The translations under genes were made by a program, and so were the position numbers. From contig DBRG01000004.1 of the NCBI GenBank assembly GCA_002305545.1, positions 1 through 64,000 on the forward strand: a stretch of 64,000 nt of DNA, given 5' to 3'. A model generated the notes under the pieces. It was not told the origin of the DNA. It worked only from the letters and a program-made list of their open reading frames with translations, and did no database searches. Shown in pieces: positions 45,049 to 53,111 of this stretch. The stretch comes from Bacteroidales bacterium UBA1374 (lineage in GTDB: Bacteria; Bacteroidota; Bacteroidia; Bacteroidales; UBA932). Every line of letters starts with the position of its first letter. Within the stretch, counting starts at the first letter, position 1.

Positions 45049-46701
45049 TTAGAGGGATGAAACACGGTCTTCAAAATCGTCCCGTGCGCCCAGTGCTGCG
45101 TTCTTGATCTTGGCCCTGTAATTATAAATGGTGTTGACAGAATACCTGAGCAGCGAGGCTATGCTTCCCGAATCCTTTATACCCAGTCTGATCAGGGCAA
45201 AGATTCTCAATTCCGTATTCAGAAGTTCTCCTTTTTTCAGGACGATCTGTTCTTCCTGAACAAGCATGGCGTTGAAATCCTGCACAAAAGACGGATAAAG
45301 TTCCAGGAATGCCGTGTCAAATGTCCTGTAGAAATTGGCCACCTCTTCTTCTGCCCATTCGGTATTGTTCAATTCCTCGCTCAGTTCCTGGGTTTTCCCG
45401 TAGCGTATAGAGCGTTTGACATATGCCCGGAACTCCTTCATCTTATCCAGGTTATCGGAAAGAATGGCAAGGAACAGCCCAATGTACCCCTCCTTAACAC
45501 GATTTGATTCGGCTATCTGGTGGTTGAGTTTCTGCAATTGGGCGTTGACGCGGTTCAGTTCTTTGTTTTGGGCTACGATTCTTTTATTGATCTCCCTCAG
45601 GGAACTGTGTGCACGGATGGTCCGCCGGGTTTGTTTGACCAGGTAGGCCGAGGCAAAGACAAGAACAAGCACCAGGGCACTTATGGAAATAAGAAATACC
45701 CTTACCCGCCTGTTTTGTATTACTTGTTTTTCCTGGTAGGCCTTTTCAATCTGGGGAAGCACCCCCGCCACCTGCCAAGGACGAAGCTTGGCATTGTAGA
45801 ACAGGGCATCGGCAAGGGAGATGTCAATGTACCGGAAAGCACGGTTAATATTCCCGCCAGTCTCAAAGAGAACGGTCGCAAGCCGGGTCAGGGATGCATG
45901 GTCTTTGACTGCAGACTGGATATCGGCCATGGCAGAACGGGCCAGCCATTCCATCTGGAGTTCTTCTTCCCCCCGGTTCTGGAATACGGTGGAACGGTGG
46001 TATGCGTATATGGCATAAGAATGTGTAGATTCCTTGTGCCTGGATACCAGCACTGCAGAAAGACTGTCTGCCCTGGACAGATCCCCTGTCTCATAGGCAT
46101 CCTGGAACAGGTAATACAAGTATTCATCGGATTGCGGATCCGTCTGTTCCATGATTTTTGAGCGATAATAAGCCCGCCTGCCGGTATATACCCGCTTGAT
46201 TGCAGGATCTGTGGAATATTCTGCAAGTTCTGCCGCCAACCGTTGCAAGGCAACATAATATTCTGGGAGAAGGGCAGGATCCAGATCAAGGGAGTCTATC
46301 TCGTTGTAAAGTATATCGCTGGATTCGAGAAAATTCCCGGAGGTGGCGAATATCAGTCCACGGCGGATCCGTATCTGGTCTTGATACGGCTTGCTGTTGA
46401 GCAGGGAGGCCAGTTGAGCAGAAGCCTCGATATAATGCATGGTGGAATCAAAGTTATAGGCTTTATACTCGTCAATCAGTTGCTGATAAAAGCCATAACT
46501 TTGTTCCGGTGACAGGTCCTGCTGCTGTACAACGCTCTTAAGTGCATTTATACGTTGCAGGCGGTTCTGTTCATAGGTTGTCCTGAGCTCAAGCTGTTTG
46601 TCCAGATTGTCCAGTAAACGGGTCAATTGCCGCCTGTTCTCCCCCTGCAGCATAAGAAGGGAAGCGAACAGAAAAATGGCAGTTAACCCATTGCGTTTCA
46701 T
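45049..46701 (-). CDS. DUF6377-type membrane-spanning transcriptional regulator
   Basis: 550 residues. An N-terminal signal or anchor (about 5-20) precedes a helical, TPR-like sensor region to residue ~320. One membrane helix lies at 333-355, a coiled coil at 365-400 (INKRIVAQNKELNRVNAQLQK), and a C-terminal LuxR-like helix-turn-helix around 495-540 (SGSIASLLRYSVNTIYNYR). This layout is a one-protein sensor-regulator seen next to Bacteroidota glycan loci. It lies on the same strand upstream of susC but ends at a hairpin, so it probably controls the locus rather than sharing its transcript. Confidence 0.75.
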   Translation of the reverse strand: MKRNGLTAIFLFASLLMLQGENRRQLTRLLDNLDKQLELRTTYEQNRLQRINALKSVVQQQDLSPEQSYGFYQQLIDEYKAYNFDSTMHYIEASAQLASLLNSKPYQDQIRIRRGLIFATSGNFLESSDILYNEIDSLDLDPALLPEYYVALQRLAAELAEYSTDPAIKRVYTGRRAYYRSKIMEQTDPQSDEYLYYLFQDAYETGDLSRADSLSAVLVSRHKESTHSYAIYAYHRSTVFQNRGEEELQMEWLARSAMADIQSAVKDHASLTRLATVLFETGGNINRAFRYIDISLADALFYNAKLRPWQVAGVLPQIEKAYQEKQVIQNRRVRVFLISISALVLVLVFASAYLVKQTRRTIRAHSSLREINKRIVAQNKELNRVNAQLQKLNHQIAESNRVKEGYIGLFLAILSDNLDKMKEFRAYVKRSIRYGKTQELSEELNNTEWAEEEVANFYRTFDTAFLELYPSFVQDFNAMLVQEEQIVLKKGELLNTELRIFALIRLGIKDSGSIASLLRYSVNTIYNYRAKIKNAALGARDDFEDRVSSL

Positions 46702-46713
46702 AACATGAACCTT

Positions 46714-48078
46714 TTAGAACATATAGCCCAGCATGATGTACAGGCCTGTGTTACCATCCTGGCGGTTGAACGCCTTGGCAAAGTCTACCGATAAAATAAA
46801 ATTTTCGTTCATGGCAATTTTCAGCCCGGCACCGGCACTCATGTGTAGCCCGTCTTTAGCAGAGAAGAAATCATCGTATTCCACACTCGAAGCAGCCGTC
46901 AGGGCACGCAATTCGGCCTCGGAACGATTCCATTCCACCTGATCTGTGATGTACCCGATATCAAACAGGGGGTTGATGCCAATGTAAAAGGCCTGGCGTG
47001 CGATCTTGAATGAAACCAGCTTGACCCGAAACTCTACGTTGGCATAGGCATAACCGTCGCCGGTCACACGGTTGCGCACGATCCCGCGCAGGCTGTTGGC
47101 CCCGCCCAGCATTTCATAATTGGCCCGTTTGGTGAACAGGGTGGCCATGTAATTTTTCATGTAAAACGGGGTGTTCCCCCAGAGGGATCCCTGGTAGCCC
47201 AGGCGGTAGGCAAAGATGATCCTGTCTCCCCACACGGGCACATAGTGACGGAAAGAGGCATTCAGGGTCAGGTGGTTGTATTCCTTCTGCTCACCGAAGG
47301 CTCCAAAATATGTGAGAAAGGCATCGGCCCAGATTCCACGGCTGGGGTTGTTGGGGCGGTTGCGGGAATCAAAGGTCAGACCGGCCCGGAGAAACGGATG
47401 GGTTCCGCCATGCAGTTCATTGGCTTTGATCAGGCCCCATTGGTTATAGTAATTGTACAGGGTGGGCTGAACATCTGTTGTAGGCAATTTTTTATCTTCG
47501 GCCTTGTTCCGGTTGATGAAATCAATGTTTACCTCATCGGTCCTGTAGTTGAAAACACCCAGGCCCGCATTCCACGAAAGATTGCCGGCTATGGTTCCCT
47601 GGAAATCGGCGGTGGCCCGGAAAAAATCTTTTTTCAGCTTGTAAAAGGCGCGGGACAGATAACCGGTCTCCCCGGTTTTTCCCCACGCGGGATTATAAAC
47701 GGAGCGGTATCCGTTGAAACCAAGAAAATCAGCCATTGCCTCGGGAACATAACTCAAATCAAGAGTGACGCGCACCCCTGGTATCAGGTATTTGGAATCA
47801 TAAAAAAAGCGGAACAGTCCTGAGCGTTTGGTTGTGTAGTTGATTTCTACGTACATCAGGTGTTTGTACTGAGGGAACATGGAACCATCCCCGTAATTAT
47901 ACACTTCTGCCAGGGCTCCGTACTGGAATCCCAGGTCGGTGTTGTATCCGATGCTGGGAAGGGCTCCGAATGTCCAGCCTTTCTTGATTACAGCCGTGCT
48001 GTCGTTGTTGGCTGCTCCAGCCTGTACTGTGATTGCACAAAAGAGCAGCAATATCAGAAAACGATTCGTTTTTTTCAT
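46714..48078 (-). CDS. Omp85-like outer-membrane barrel protein
   Basis: 454 residues from the ATG at 48078 (a longer frame to 48153 lies in the upstream gene and is rejected). A signal peptide ends near residue 25 (TVQAGAA). The rest reads as amphipathic beta-strands; GGANSLRGIVRNRV is the conserved loop-6 motif of BamA/TamA barrels, and the protein ends in YMF. No POTRA domains, so it is the short, barrel-only type often called surface antigen or DUF5982. Role unknown. The next gene starts 12 bases later. Confidence 0.75.
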   Translation of the reverse strand: MKKTNRFLILLLFCAITVQAGAANNDSTAVIKKGWTFGALPSIGYNTDLGFQYGALAEVYNYGDGSMFPQYKHLMYVEINYTTKRSGLFRFFYDSKYLIPGVRVTLDLSYVPEAMADFLGFNGYRSVYNPAWGKTGETGYLSRAFYKLKKDFFRATADFQGTIAGNLSWNAGLGVFNYRTDEVNIDFINRNKAEDKKLPTTDVQPTLYNYYNQWGLIKANELHGGTHPFLRAGLTFDSRNRPNNPSRGIWADAFLTYFGAFGEQKEYNHLTLNASFRHYVPVWGDRIIFAYRLGYQGSLWGNTPFYMKNYMATLFTKRANYEMLGGANSLRGIVRNRVTGDGYAYANVEFRVKLVSFKIARQAFYIGINPLFDIGYITDQVEWNRSEAELRALTAASSVEYDDFFSAKDGLHMSAGAGLKIAMNENFILSVDFAKAFNRQDGNTGLYIMLGYMF

Positions 48079-48094
48079 GTATGAGTTTATTATA

Positions 48095-49288
48095 TTATCC
48101 AATCCATTTAAAAAGCCCGGCCATGATGGTCCCCAGGTAGGTTCCGCAGGCATAGCCTATCAGGCCAATGATGATCCCGTTGACCAGTACCCTGCGGTTA
48201 TTCATGGCCGAAGCCACAGGGGGTACAAAGGGAGGTGAGAACAATAGTGCAATGTGGGATACGGTGAAAAGGTCCCCTTCCACCCGGAAGATCCGTGCCA
48301 GGATCAAGTGCAGGAACACGGAAACTACCAGGATAAAGCTCACCAGGGCAAGCACACTCAGGCTTTCCCGCATAAAGAGTGTCCGGAGGTCAAATTGAGA
48401 GGCAATCACAATGCTGAAAACCAGGATAAAGTACATCCCTAACTCAAAGGTTTTGGGTATTTCCCGGATCTTCTTCCAGAAAGAAGCTGCCAGAGCCAGC
48501 GTGGTGATGGTCAGGATTACGATCAGGTCGTTCAGCCTGCCTACTGCAAGCATGGATATCCCCGCGCCAATGCCCAGGCATGCAATTGAAAGCGACAGGG
48601 CGACAAGGAGTTTTGCGGCCACCTTGTTTTTGAACATGCCGGAATAATCTTCGAAGTTTTCTTTAACCAGGGATGGCGTCTCGTTCTCCGGGGTGCCGGA
48701 AGCCACTTGTGTTGACTTTCCGTAAGGCAGGATTTTCCGGAAAATCTTGTAACCGACCGATATGACAAACATCAAAAGAAAGAAGGAAAGCGCCGTGTCA
48801 AAAGTCTGCACCAGGATGTATGTTTCTTCTTGTACTCCAAGGATTCGCTGGAGCGAAGCAAAATTCATGGTGCCTCCCGTATACATGCCCACAAGCATGG
48901 AGCATACATTTCCCACCTCCGGGATATTTGTGTTCCTGAACAGGAAGTAGGCTATGACTATGGTGGCGAAAATGGCTATGATCCCAGCAATTAGCGTGGC
49001 AAAGGTTTTTTTCATGGTCTTGAACCACAATTTGAAATGGGAAGAGAACAACATCAAGGGAATGGCAATGGGTACAGTAAGGTTCATGAACCATTCCTGG
49101 ATGTTTTCCAGTTGCAGGATCTCTTCTGCCGGACCTCCCTTCATCATTCCCGAAAGGGACATAATGATGCCTATACAGTAAGCCATAAAAACCGTTCCAA
49201 TATTTGAAAAGAAACGGAAATTCTGAAACAGGTACATTATTAAAACGGGGGTGGCAAGATAAATGAATGCTATCAGATAGTTTCTCAT
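48095..49288 (-). CDS. DUF819-family membrane transporter
   Basis: 397 residues from the ATG at 49288; the frame is open to 49324 but that part lies inside the upstream terminator. Ten or eleven hydrophobic segments include CSMLVGMYTGGTMNFASL and GAGISMLAVGRLNDLIVI, as in the DUF819 (YjcL) family of predicted carboxylate- or amino-acid-type transporters. An Omp85-like gene follows in the same direction, 16 bases after its stop. Confidence 0.7.
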   Translation of the reverse strand: MRNYLIAFIYLATPVLIMYLFQNFRFFSNIGTVFMAYCIGIIMSLSGMMKGGPAEEILQLENIQEWFMNLTVPIAIPLMLFSSHFKLWFKTMKKTFATLIAGIIAIFATIVIAYFLFRNTNIPEVGNVCSMLVGMYTGGTMNFASLQRILGVQEETYILVQTFDTALSFFLLMFVISVGYKIFRKILPYGKSTQVASGTPENETPSLVKENFEDYSGMFKNKVAAKLLVALSLSIACLGIGAGISMLAVGRLNDLIVILTITTLALAASFWKKIREIPKTFELGMYFILVFSIVIASQFDLRTLFMRESLSVLALVSFILVVSVFLHLILARIFRVEGDLFTVSHIALLFSPPFVPPVASAMNNRRVLVNGIIIGLIGYACGTYLGTIMAGLFKWIG

Positions 49289-49292
49289 AGCA

Positions 49293-49300
49293 CAAAGATA
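49293..49300 (-). promoter_or_regulatory. -7 box TATCTTTG before the DUF819 gene
   Basis: Minus strand exact TAnnTTTG, four bases before the ATG at 49288. It lies immediately after the T-tract of the upstream terminator hairpin (49308-49344), so termination and initiation signals are packed in under 60 bases. No clear -33 box. Confidence 0.4.
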
Positions 49301-49307
49301 AAAAAAA

Positions 49308-49344
49308 ACGGTACTTTCTTTCACTGCCGTAAAGAAAGTACCGT
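49308..49344 (-). terminator. Strong intrinsic terminator after the beta-lyase gene
   Basis: A perfect 14-bp stem (ACGGTACTTTCTTT at 49308-49321 with 49331-49344) and a 9-nt loop. Read on the minus strand it is followed by eight T. It begins seven bases after the stop of the tryptophanase-like gene. Confidence 0.85.
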
Positions 49345-49350
49345 GGGAGC

Positions 49351-50799
49351 TTACAGACTATCCCCGAAGTCTTTCCGGAACTTGTCAACAAGCCGGGCCG
49401 GCCAGTCTTCCACCGGTTCCAGCGTACCCATGAAGAAACGGAGCACAGGAGGTTCATAAGTAAAGCGGAGGCCACCTATCAGTTTACGGTTATCAAAAAG
49501 CCATTCCAGCCGGTCCATGGCATATTTGACCTGGGAGAGGGTAAAAACCCGCCGGGGCAGGGCCAGGCGAAGCAATTCCACATCTGCAGGCACTTCGTTG
49601 CCCTGTTCGTCACGGGCACTCGATACCGATCCGCGTTCCATGCCCCGGACTCCAGAACAGAGGTAAAACGCAGCCGTAAGTGCACCTGCGGGGTATTGGG
49701 ACTGTGGAATGTGGCTGCAGAATTTCATGGCATCCACGTGGGCCCCCAGCACTCCGGGAGGGGTTACCATGGGGATTCCCCTGTCCATGCACCCGGTCAC
49801 CATGAATTTGATAAATTCGGGACTTTGACAAATTATGGTTTCATCCAGCGTCTCGTACAATCCCACTGCCATGGCCTCGATCTCACGGATAGACATGCCT
49901 CCGTAGGTCAGGAACCCTTCATACAGGGGGATCAGAGCTTCCATTTTCTGGTACAGGGCTTTGCGGTTGGTACAGATCCCCCCGCCACGGGAAGATGAAA
50001 GCTTGCGGGCAGAGAAATAGACCAGGTCTGCCAGGGAGGTCATCATTTTGATGATCTCTTCCATCGGATTTTCTTTCCATTCTTCCTCCCGCATTTTGAC
50101 AAGGTAGGCGTTCTCCCCTATCAGGCTGGCATCCAGTACCAGCATGATTCCGTATTTATCGGCAATTTTTCTTACATCCATCATGTTCCGGATAGAAAAA
50201 GGCTGTCCTCCTATCAGGTTGGTCGAAGCTTCCATCCGGATAAAAGGAATGTTTTCCACACCGTGCCGGAGGATGCATTTCTCCAGTTTTTCAATGTCAA
50301 TATTTCCCTTGAACGGATTTTGAGATTGAAGCATAAGGGCATCGTCGCAGAGCAGCTCTTCAATTTTTCCGCCTGTGGCAGTAATGTGTGCCAGTGCCGT
50401 TGTAAAATGGTAGTTCATAGGAATGACATTGCCCGGTTTGATAAAGGTCTGGCAGATGACATTCTCGGCGCCCCTGCCCTGGTGGGTGGGAAGCACATAT
50501 TTTTTCCCCAGGACGTCCAGTATGGCTTTTCTCAGTTTTTCAAAGCTTTGCGATCCTGCATAGGCATCGTCTGCCTGCATCATGGCGGCCAGCTGGTTAT
50601 CACTCATGGCATTTGTGCCGCTGTCTGTGAGCATGTCCAGGAACACATCCCGGGTGGATAGTTTAAAAGTGTTGAAGCCGGCTTCCTGGATGGCGAGCAA
50701 GCGCCGCTCAAGCGGAACCAGGTTCATTTTCTGCACTATACGGACTTTGTGGAACTCCAGGGGAAGGGGTTCTGTTTTGTAGAATTTTATAGGATTCAT
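49351..50799 (-). CDS. Tryptophanase/tyrosine phenol-lyase-family PLP enzyme, divergent
   Basis: 482 residues from the ATG at 50799. Family blocks are clear: FLDMLTDSGTNAMSD, DDAYAGSQSF (Y80), PTHQGRGAENV and RLALPRRVFT. The Schiff-base lysine is K266 in FSARKLSSSRGGG, and the PLP aspartate is D223 in LVLDASLIGENAY. The residue three after that aspartate is Leu, whereas characterised members have an Arg there that contacts the cofactor. This suggests altered chemistry or substrate. Known members split Trp to indole or Tyr to phenol, giving pyruvate and ammonia. Monocistronic; a terminator follows. Confidence 0.8.
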   Translation of the reverse strand: MNPIKFYKTEPLPLEFHKVRIVQKMNLVPLERRLLAIQEAGFNTFKLSTRDVFLDMLTDSGTNAMSDNQLAAMMQADDAYAGSQSFEKLRKAILDVLGKKYVLPTHQGRGAENVICQTFIKPGNVIPMNYHFTTALAHITATGGKIEELLCDDALMLQSQNPFKGNIDIEKLEKCILRHGVENIPFIRMEASTNLIGGQPFSIRNMMDVRKIADKYGIMLVLDASLIGENAYLVKMREEEWKENPMEEIIKMMTSLADLVYFSARKLSSSRGGGICTNRKALYQKMEALIPLYEGFLTYGGMSIREIEAMAVGLYETLDETIICQSPEFIKFMVTGCMDRGIPMVTPPGVLGAHVDAMKFCSHIPQSQYPAGALTAAFYLCSGVRGMERGSVSSARDEQGNEVPADVELLRLALPRRVFTLSQVKYAMDRLEWLFDNRKLIGGLRFTYEPPVLRFFMGTLEPVEDWPARLVDKFRKDFGDSL

Positions 50800-51170
50800 G
50801 TCGGTTCTGAAAATTAAGGTTAAAAAAAAAATAAAAAAAAAATACACTTCAGATGTAACCAGAGTGCTACCTGGCACGTCTTATGTGTATGATTATTTCC
50901 GGGATGCTCCTGAGCGGGAAAAAGCACCTGATTATCCCCGTCAGGAGCAGCGATACGAATAGTGATAACAGGGGGCATAGCACAAAAAACCGGGCTGGTA
51001 TGAAAGAGGGCTATGCATGATTTTCAGATTTGAATCCAAATATAACAAATAATTGAAAAAGCATAAATTTTAAAATATTTAGTACCTTGTCTTGCAAGGT
51101 ATCAGAAAATATATATATATTTGCCCCGCAGAATTCTAAGAAAACACAAGTACTAAAATAAACACCAGCA
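50800..51170. other. 371-bp divergent spacer with leader hairpin and macB-type promoter
   Basis: This spacer separates the beta-lyase gene (minus) from the ABC efflux operon (plus). A bulged 12-bp hairpin lies at 50906-50948 (GCTCCTGA, then CGGG, pairing with CCCG and TCAGGAGC, with an 18-nt loop). Near the lyase start is a long A-run (50822-50841). The plus-strand promoter and operator are at 51083-51123. No gene is seen. Confidence 0.55.
51083..51123 (+). promoter_or_regulatory. Promoter with overlapping operator before the ABC efflux operon
   Basis: TATATTTG at 51116-51123 is an exact -7 box, and CTTG at 51091-51094 is a -33 box 21 bases away. The palindrome TACCTTG-TCTTG-CAAGGTA (51083-51101) has perfect 7-bp halves and covers the -33 box, the expected position for a repressor site. 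The ATG follows 47 bases after the -7 box. Confidence 0.55.
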
Positions 51171-51860
51171 ATGATCAAACTCGAGGACATCAACAAAACG
51201 TACTACAACGGAGCAGCATTGCACGTTTTGAAAGGATTGAACCTTCAAATTGATGATGGGGAATTTGTGGCGATAATGGGGGCATCCGGGTCCGGAAAAT
51301 CCACCCTGCTCAACATAATCGGAATACTTGACGACTATGATACGGGATCTTATCACCTGAACGGCAAACTGATCCGCGATCTCTCGGAAAAGGAGTCTGC
51401 CGTATACAGGAACGAGATGATAGGATTTGTTTTTCAGTCCTTCAACCTCATCTCTTTCAAGACTGCCCTTGAGAACGTGGCCCTTCCTTTATATTACAAA
51501 GGGGTCAGGCGCAGCAAGCGCAACAGGATTGCCATGGAATACCTGGAACGCATGGGATTGGGTGAATGGGCGGATCATATGCCTTCCGAATTGTCAGGAG
51601 GGCAAAAACAACGCATCTCGATAGCCCGTGCGCTGGTTGCGAACCCCCGGGTCATACTGGCCGACGAACCTACCGGCGCCCTGGATTCCCAGACCTCGGT
51701 AGAGGTCATGCAGCTCCTGCAACAGGTCAACAGGGAGGGGATGACCATAGTAATGGTAACGCATAATCCCGAGATGGCTGCCATGAGCCAGAAAATAATC
51801 AAGATCCGGGACGGGATCATAGGATCTGTTGAACACAATAACACGCCAGACAATGTTTGA
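51171..51860 (+). CDS. MacB-like ABC transporter ATPase
   Basis: 229 residues. Walker A GASGSGKST (around 41), signature LSGGQKQRISIARAL, Walker B VILADEPTGALD and switch VTHNPEMA. The LolD/MacB subfamily motif AVYRNEMIGFVFQSFNLI is present. It is a stand-alone ATPase; the membrane parts are the two FtsX-like genes that follow. Its stop overlaps the next start by eight bases. The set with a HlyD-like adaptor and TolC forms a tripartite efflux or secretion machine. Confidence 0.92.
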   Translation: MIKLEDINKTYYNGAALHVLKGLNLQIDDGEFVAIMGASGSGKSTLLNIIGILDDYDTGSYHLNGKLIRDLSEKESAVYRNEMIGFVFQSFNLISFKTALENVALPLYYKGVRRSKRNRIAMEYLERMGLGEWADHMPSELSGGQKQRISIARALVANPRVILADEPTGALDSQTSVEVMQLLQQVNREGMTIVMVTHNPEMAAMSQKIIKIRDGIIGSVEHNNTPDNV

Positions 51861-53109
51861 TGATTTTCAGGAAATATTCAGTACGCTCAAAAAGAATAAA
51901 TTACGTACTTTCCTGACCGGCTTTTCCATGGCATGGGGCATATTCATGCTAATAATCCTGCTGGGAGCAGGAAACGGGATCAGGAACGGCATTCTTTTCA
52001 ATTTCGCCGATATGGCAACCAATTTCGTTAAGCTGTGGCCAGGAAGAACGGCACAGCCTTATGGCGGGCTGCAGGCAGGCAGGCGGATAAAGCTGGACAG
52101 CACAGACGGTCCCCACCTGGAAAAGGAATTCAGCCAGGTTTACAATGTCTCTCCATTAATCACCCGGTGGGACAGGAATTTTTTCTACCAAAACGAATAT
52201 GCGCCAGGTGTATTGCAAGGGGTTCTTCCGGGGTACAGCAATATAGAATCAGTGGAAATCCGGCCCGGTGACGGCCGCTTTATCAACCAGGCCGATATCC
52301 GCATGGCACGAAAAGTCATTGTGCTGCATTCCAGGACGGCCGGGTTGCTTTTCAAGGAAAAAAATCCCCTGGGAAAACATATTATTTATGACAATGTTTC
52401 CTATAAGGTAGTTGGAGTATATCACGACAACAACATGTCTCAAAACCCAAACAGCTGCATCCCTTTGACTACTGCGCAACTGATCTATAATCCCGAAAAC
52501 GGCTATTCCCAGGTGGCCATGTTACTGGACGGGATGGATACAAAAGCGTTGAACGAGATTTTTGAAACAGATCTCAGGTCGTCCATGGGCCGTAAGCACC
52601 GGTTTGAGAAAGAAGACCAGTCTGCGCTTTATCTTTATAATGTGACCCGCGAATTCATCCAGTTCAGGGGAATTTTCAACGGTATCACCTTGTTTGTCTG
52701 GATCATTGGGTTGGGAACCTTGATAGCCGGGGTGGTTGGCATCAGTAACATCATGTTGATAACGGTTAAAGAAAGAACCAAAGAGTTTGGAATACGAAAA
52801 GCCATTGGTGCCACCCCCGGAACTATCTTACGTCTTGTGCTTACCGAATGCCTCATGATAACGGCATTTTTCGGATACCTGGGAATGCTTGCCGGCATTG
52901 CTGTCACAGAATTACTGAACCATGTGATAGGGACTCCCGAGTTACCGTCTTCCCAGGAAGACATGGTGATGTTTGCCAATCCTACGGTGGACCCTGTCAT
53001 AATCATAGCAGCCACCCTGGTGCTCATCGCTGCCGGCCTTATGGCCGGATATCTTCCTGCCCGCAGGGCAGTACAGGTCAAACCCATAGAAGCATTAAGA
53101 TACGAGTAA
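51853..53109 (+). CDS. MacB/FtsX-type ABC permease, first copy
   Basis: 418 residues from the ATG at 51853, which overlaps the ATPase stop by eight bases. The N-terminal helix (LRTFLTGFSMAWGIFMLIILLGAG), a large periplasmic domain (about 50-270), and three C-terminal helices with KERTKEFGIRKAIGATPG are the MacB/FtsX plan. It pairs with the second permease as a heterodimer, an arrangement used by mechanotransmission-type exporters. The next gene starts two bases after its stop. Confidence 0.88.
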   Translation: MFDDFQEIFSTLKKNKLRTFLTGFSMAWGIFMLIILLGAGNGIRNGILFNFADMATNFVKLWPGRTAQPYGGLQAGRRIKLDSTDGPHLEKEFSQVYNVSPLITRWDRNFFYQNEYAPGVLQGVLPGYSNIESVEIRPGDGRFINQADIRMARKVIVLHSRTAGLLFKEKNPLGKHIIYDNVSYKVVGVYHDNNMSQNPNSCIPLTTAQLIYNPENGYSQVAMLLDGMDTKALNEIFETDLRSSMGRKHRFEKEDQSALYLYNVTREFIQFRGIFNGITLFVWIIGLGTLIAGVVGISNIMLITVKERTKEFGIRKAIGATPGTILRLVLTECLMITAFFGYLGMLAGIAVTELLNHVIGTPELPSSQEDMVMFANPTVDPVIIIAATLVLIAAGLMAGYLPARRAVQVKPIEALRYE

Positions 53110-53111
53110 TC

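Noticed and set aside
48079..48153. Extended start of the Omp85-like gene
   Set aside because: It overlaps the end of the DUF819 gene; the ATG at 48078 is followed by a standard signal peptide.
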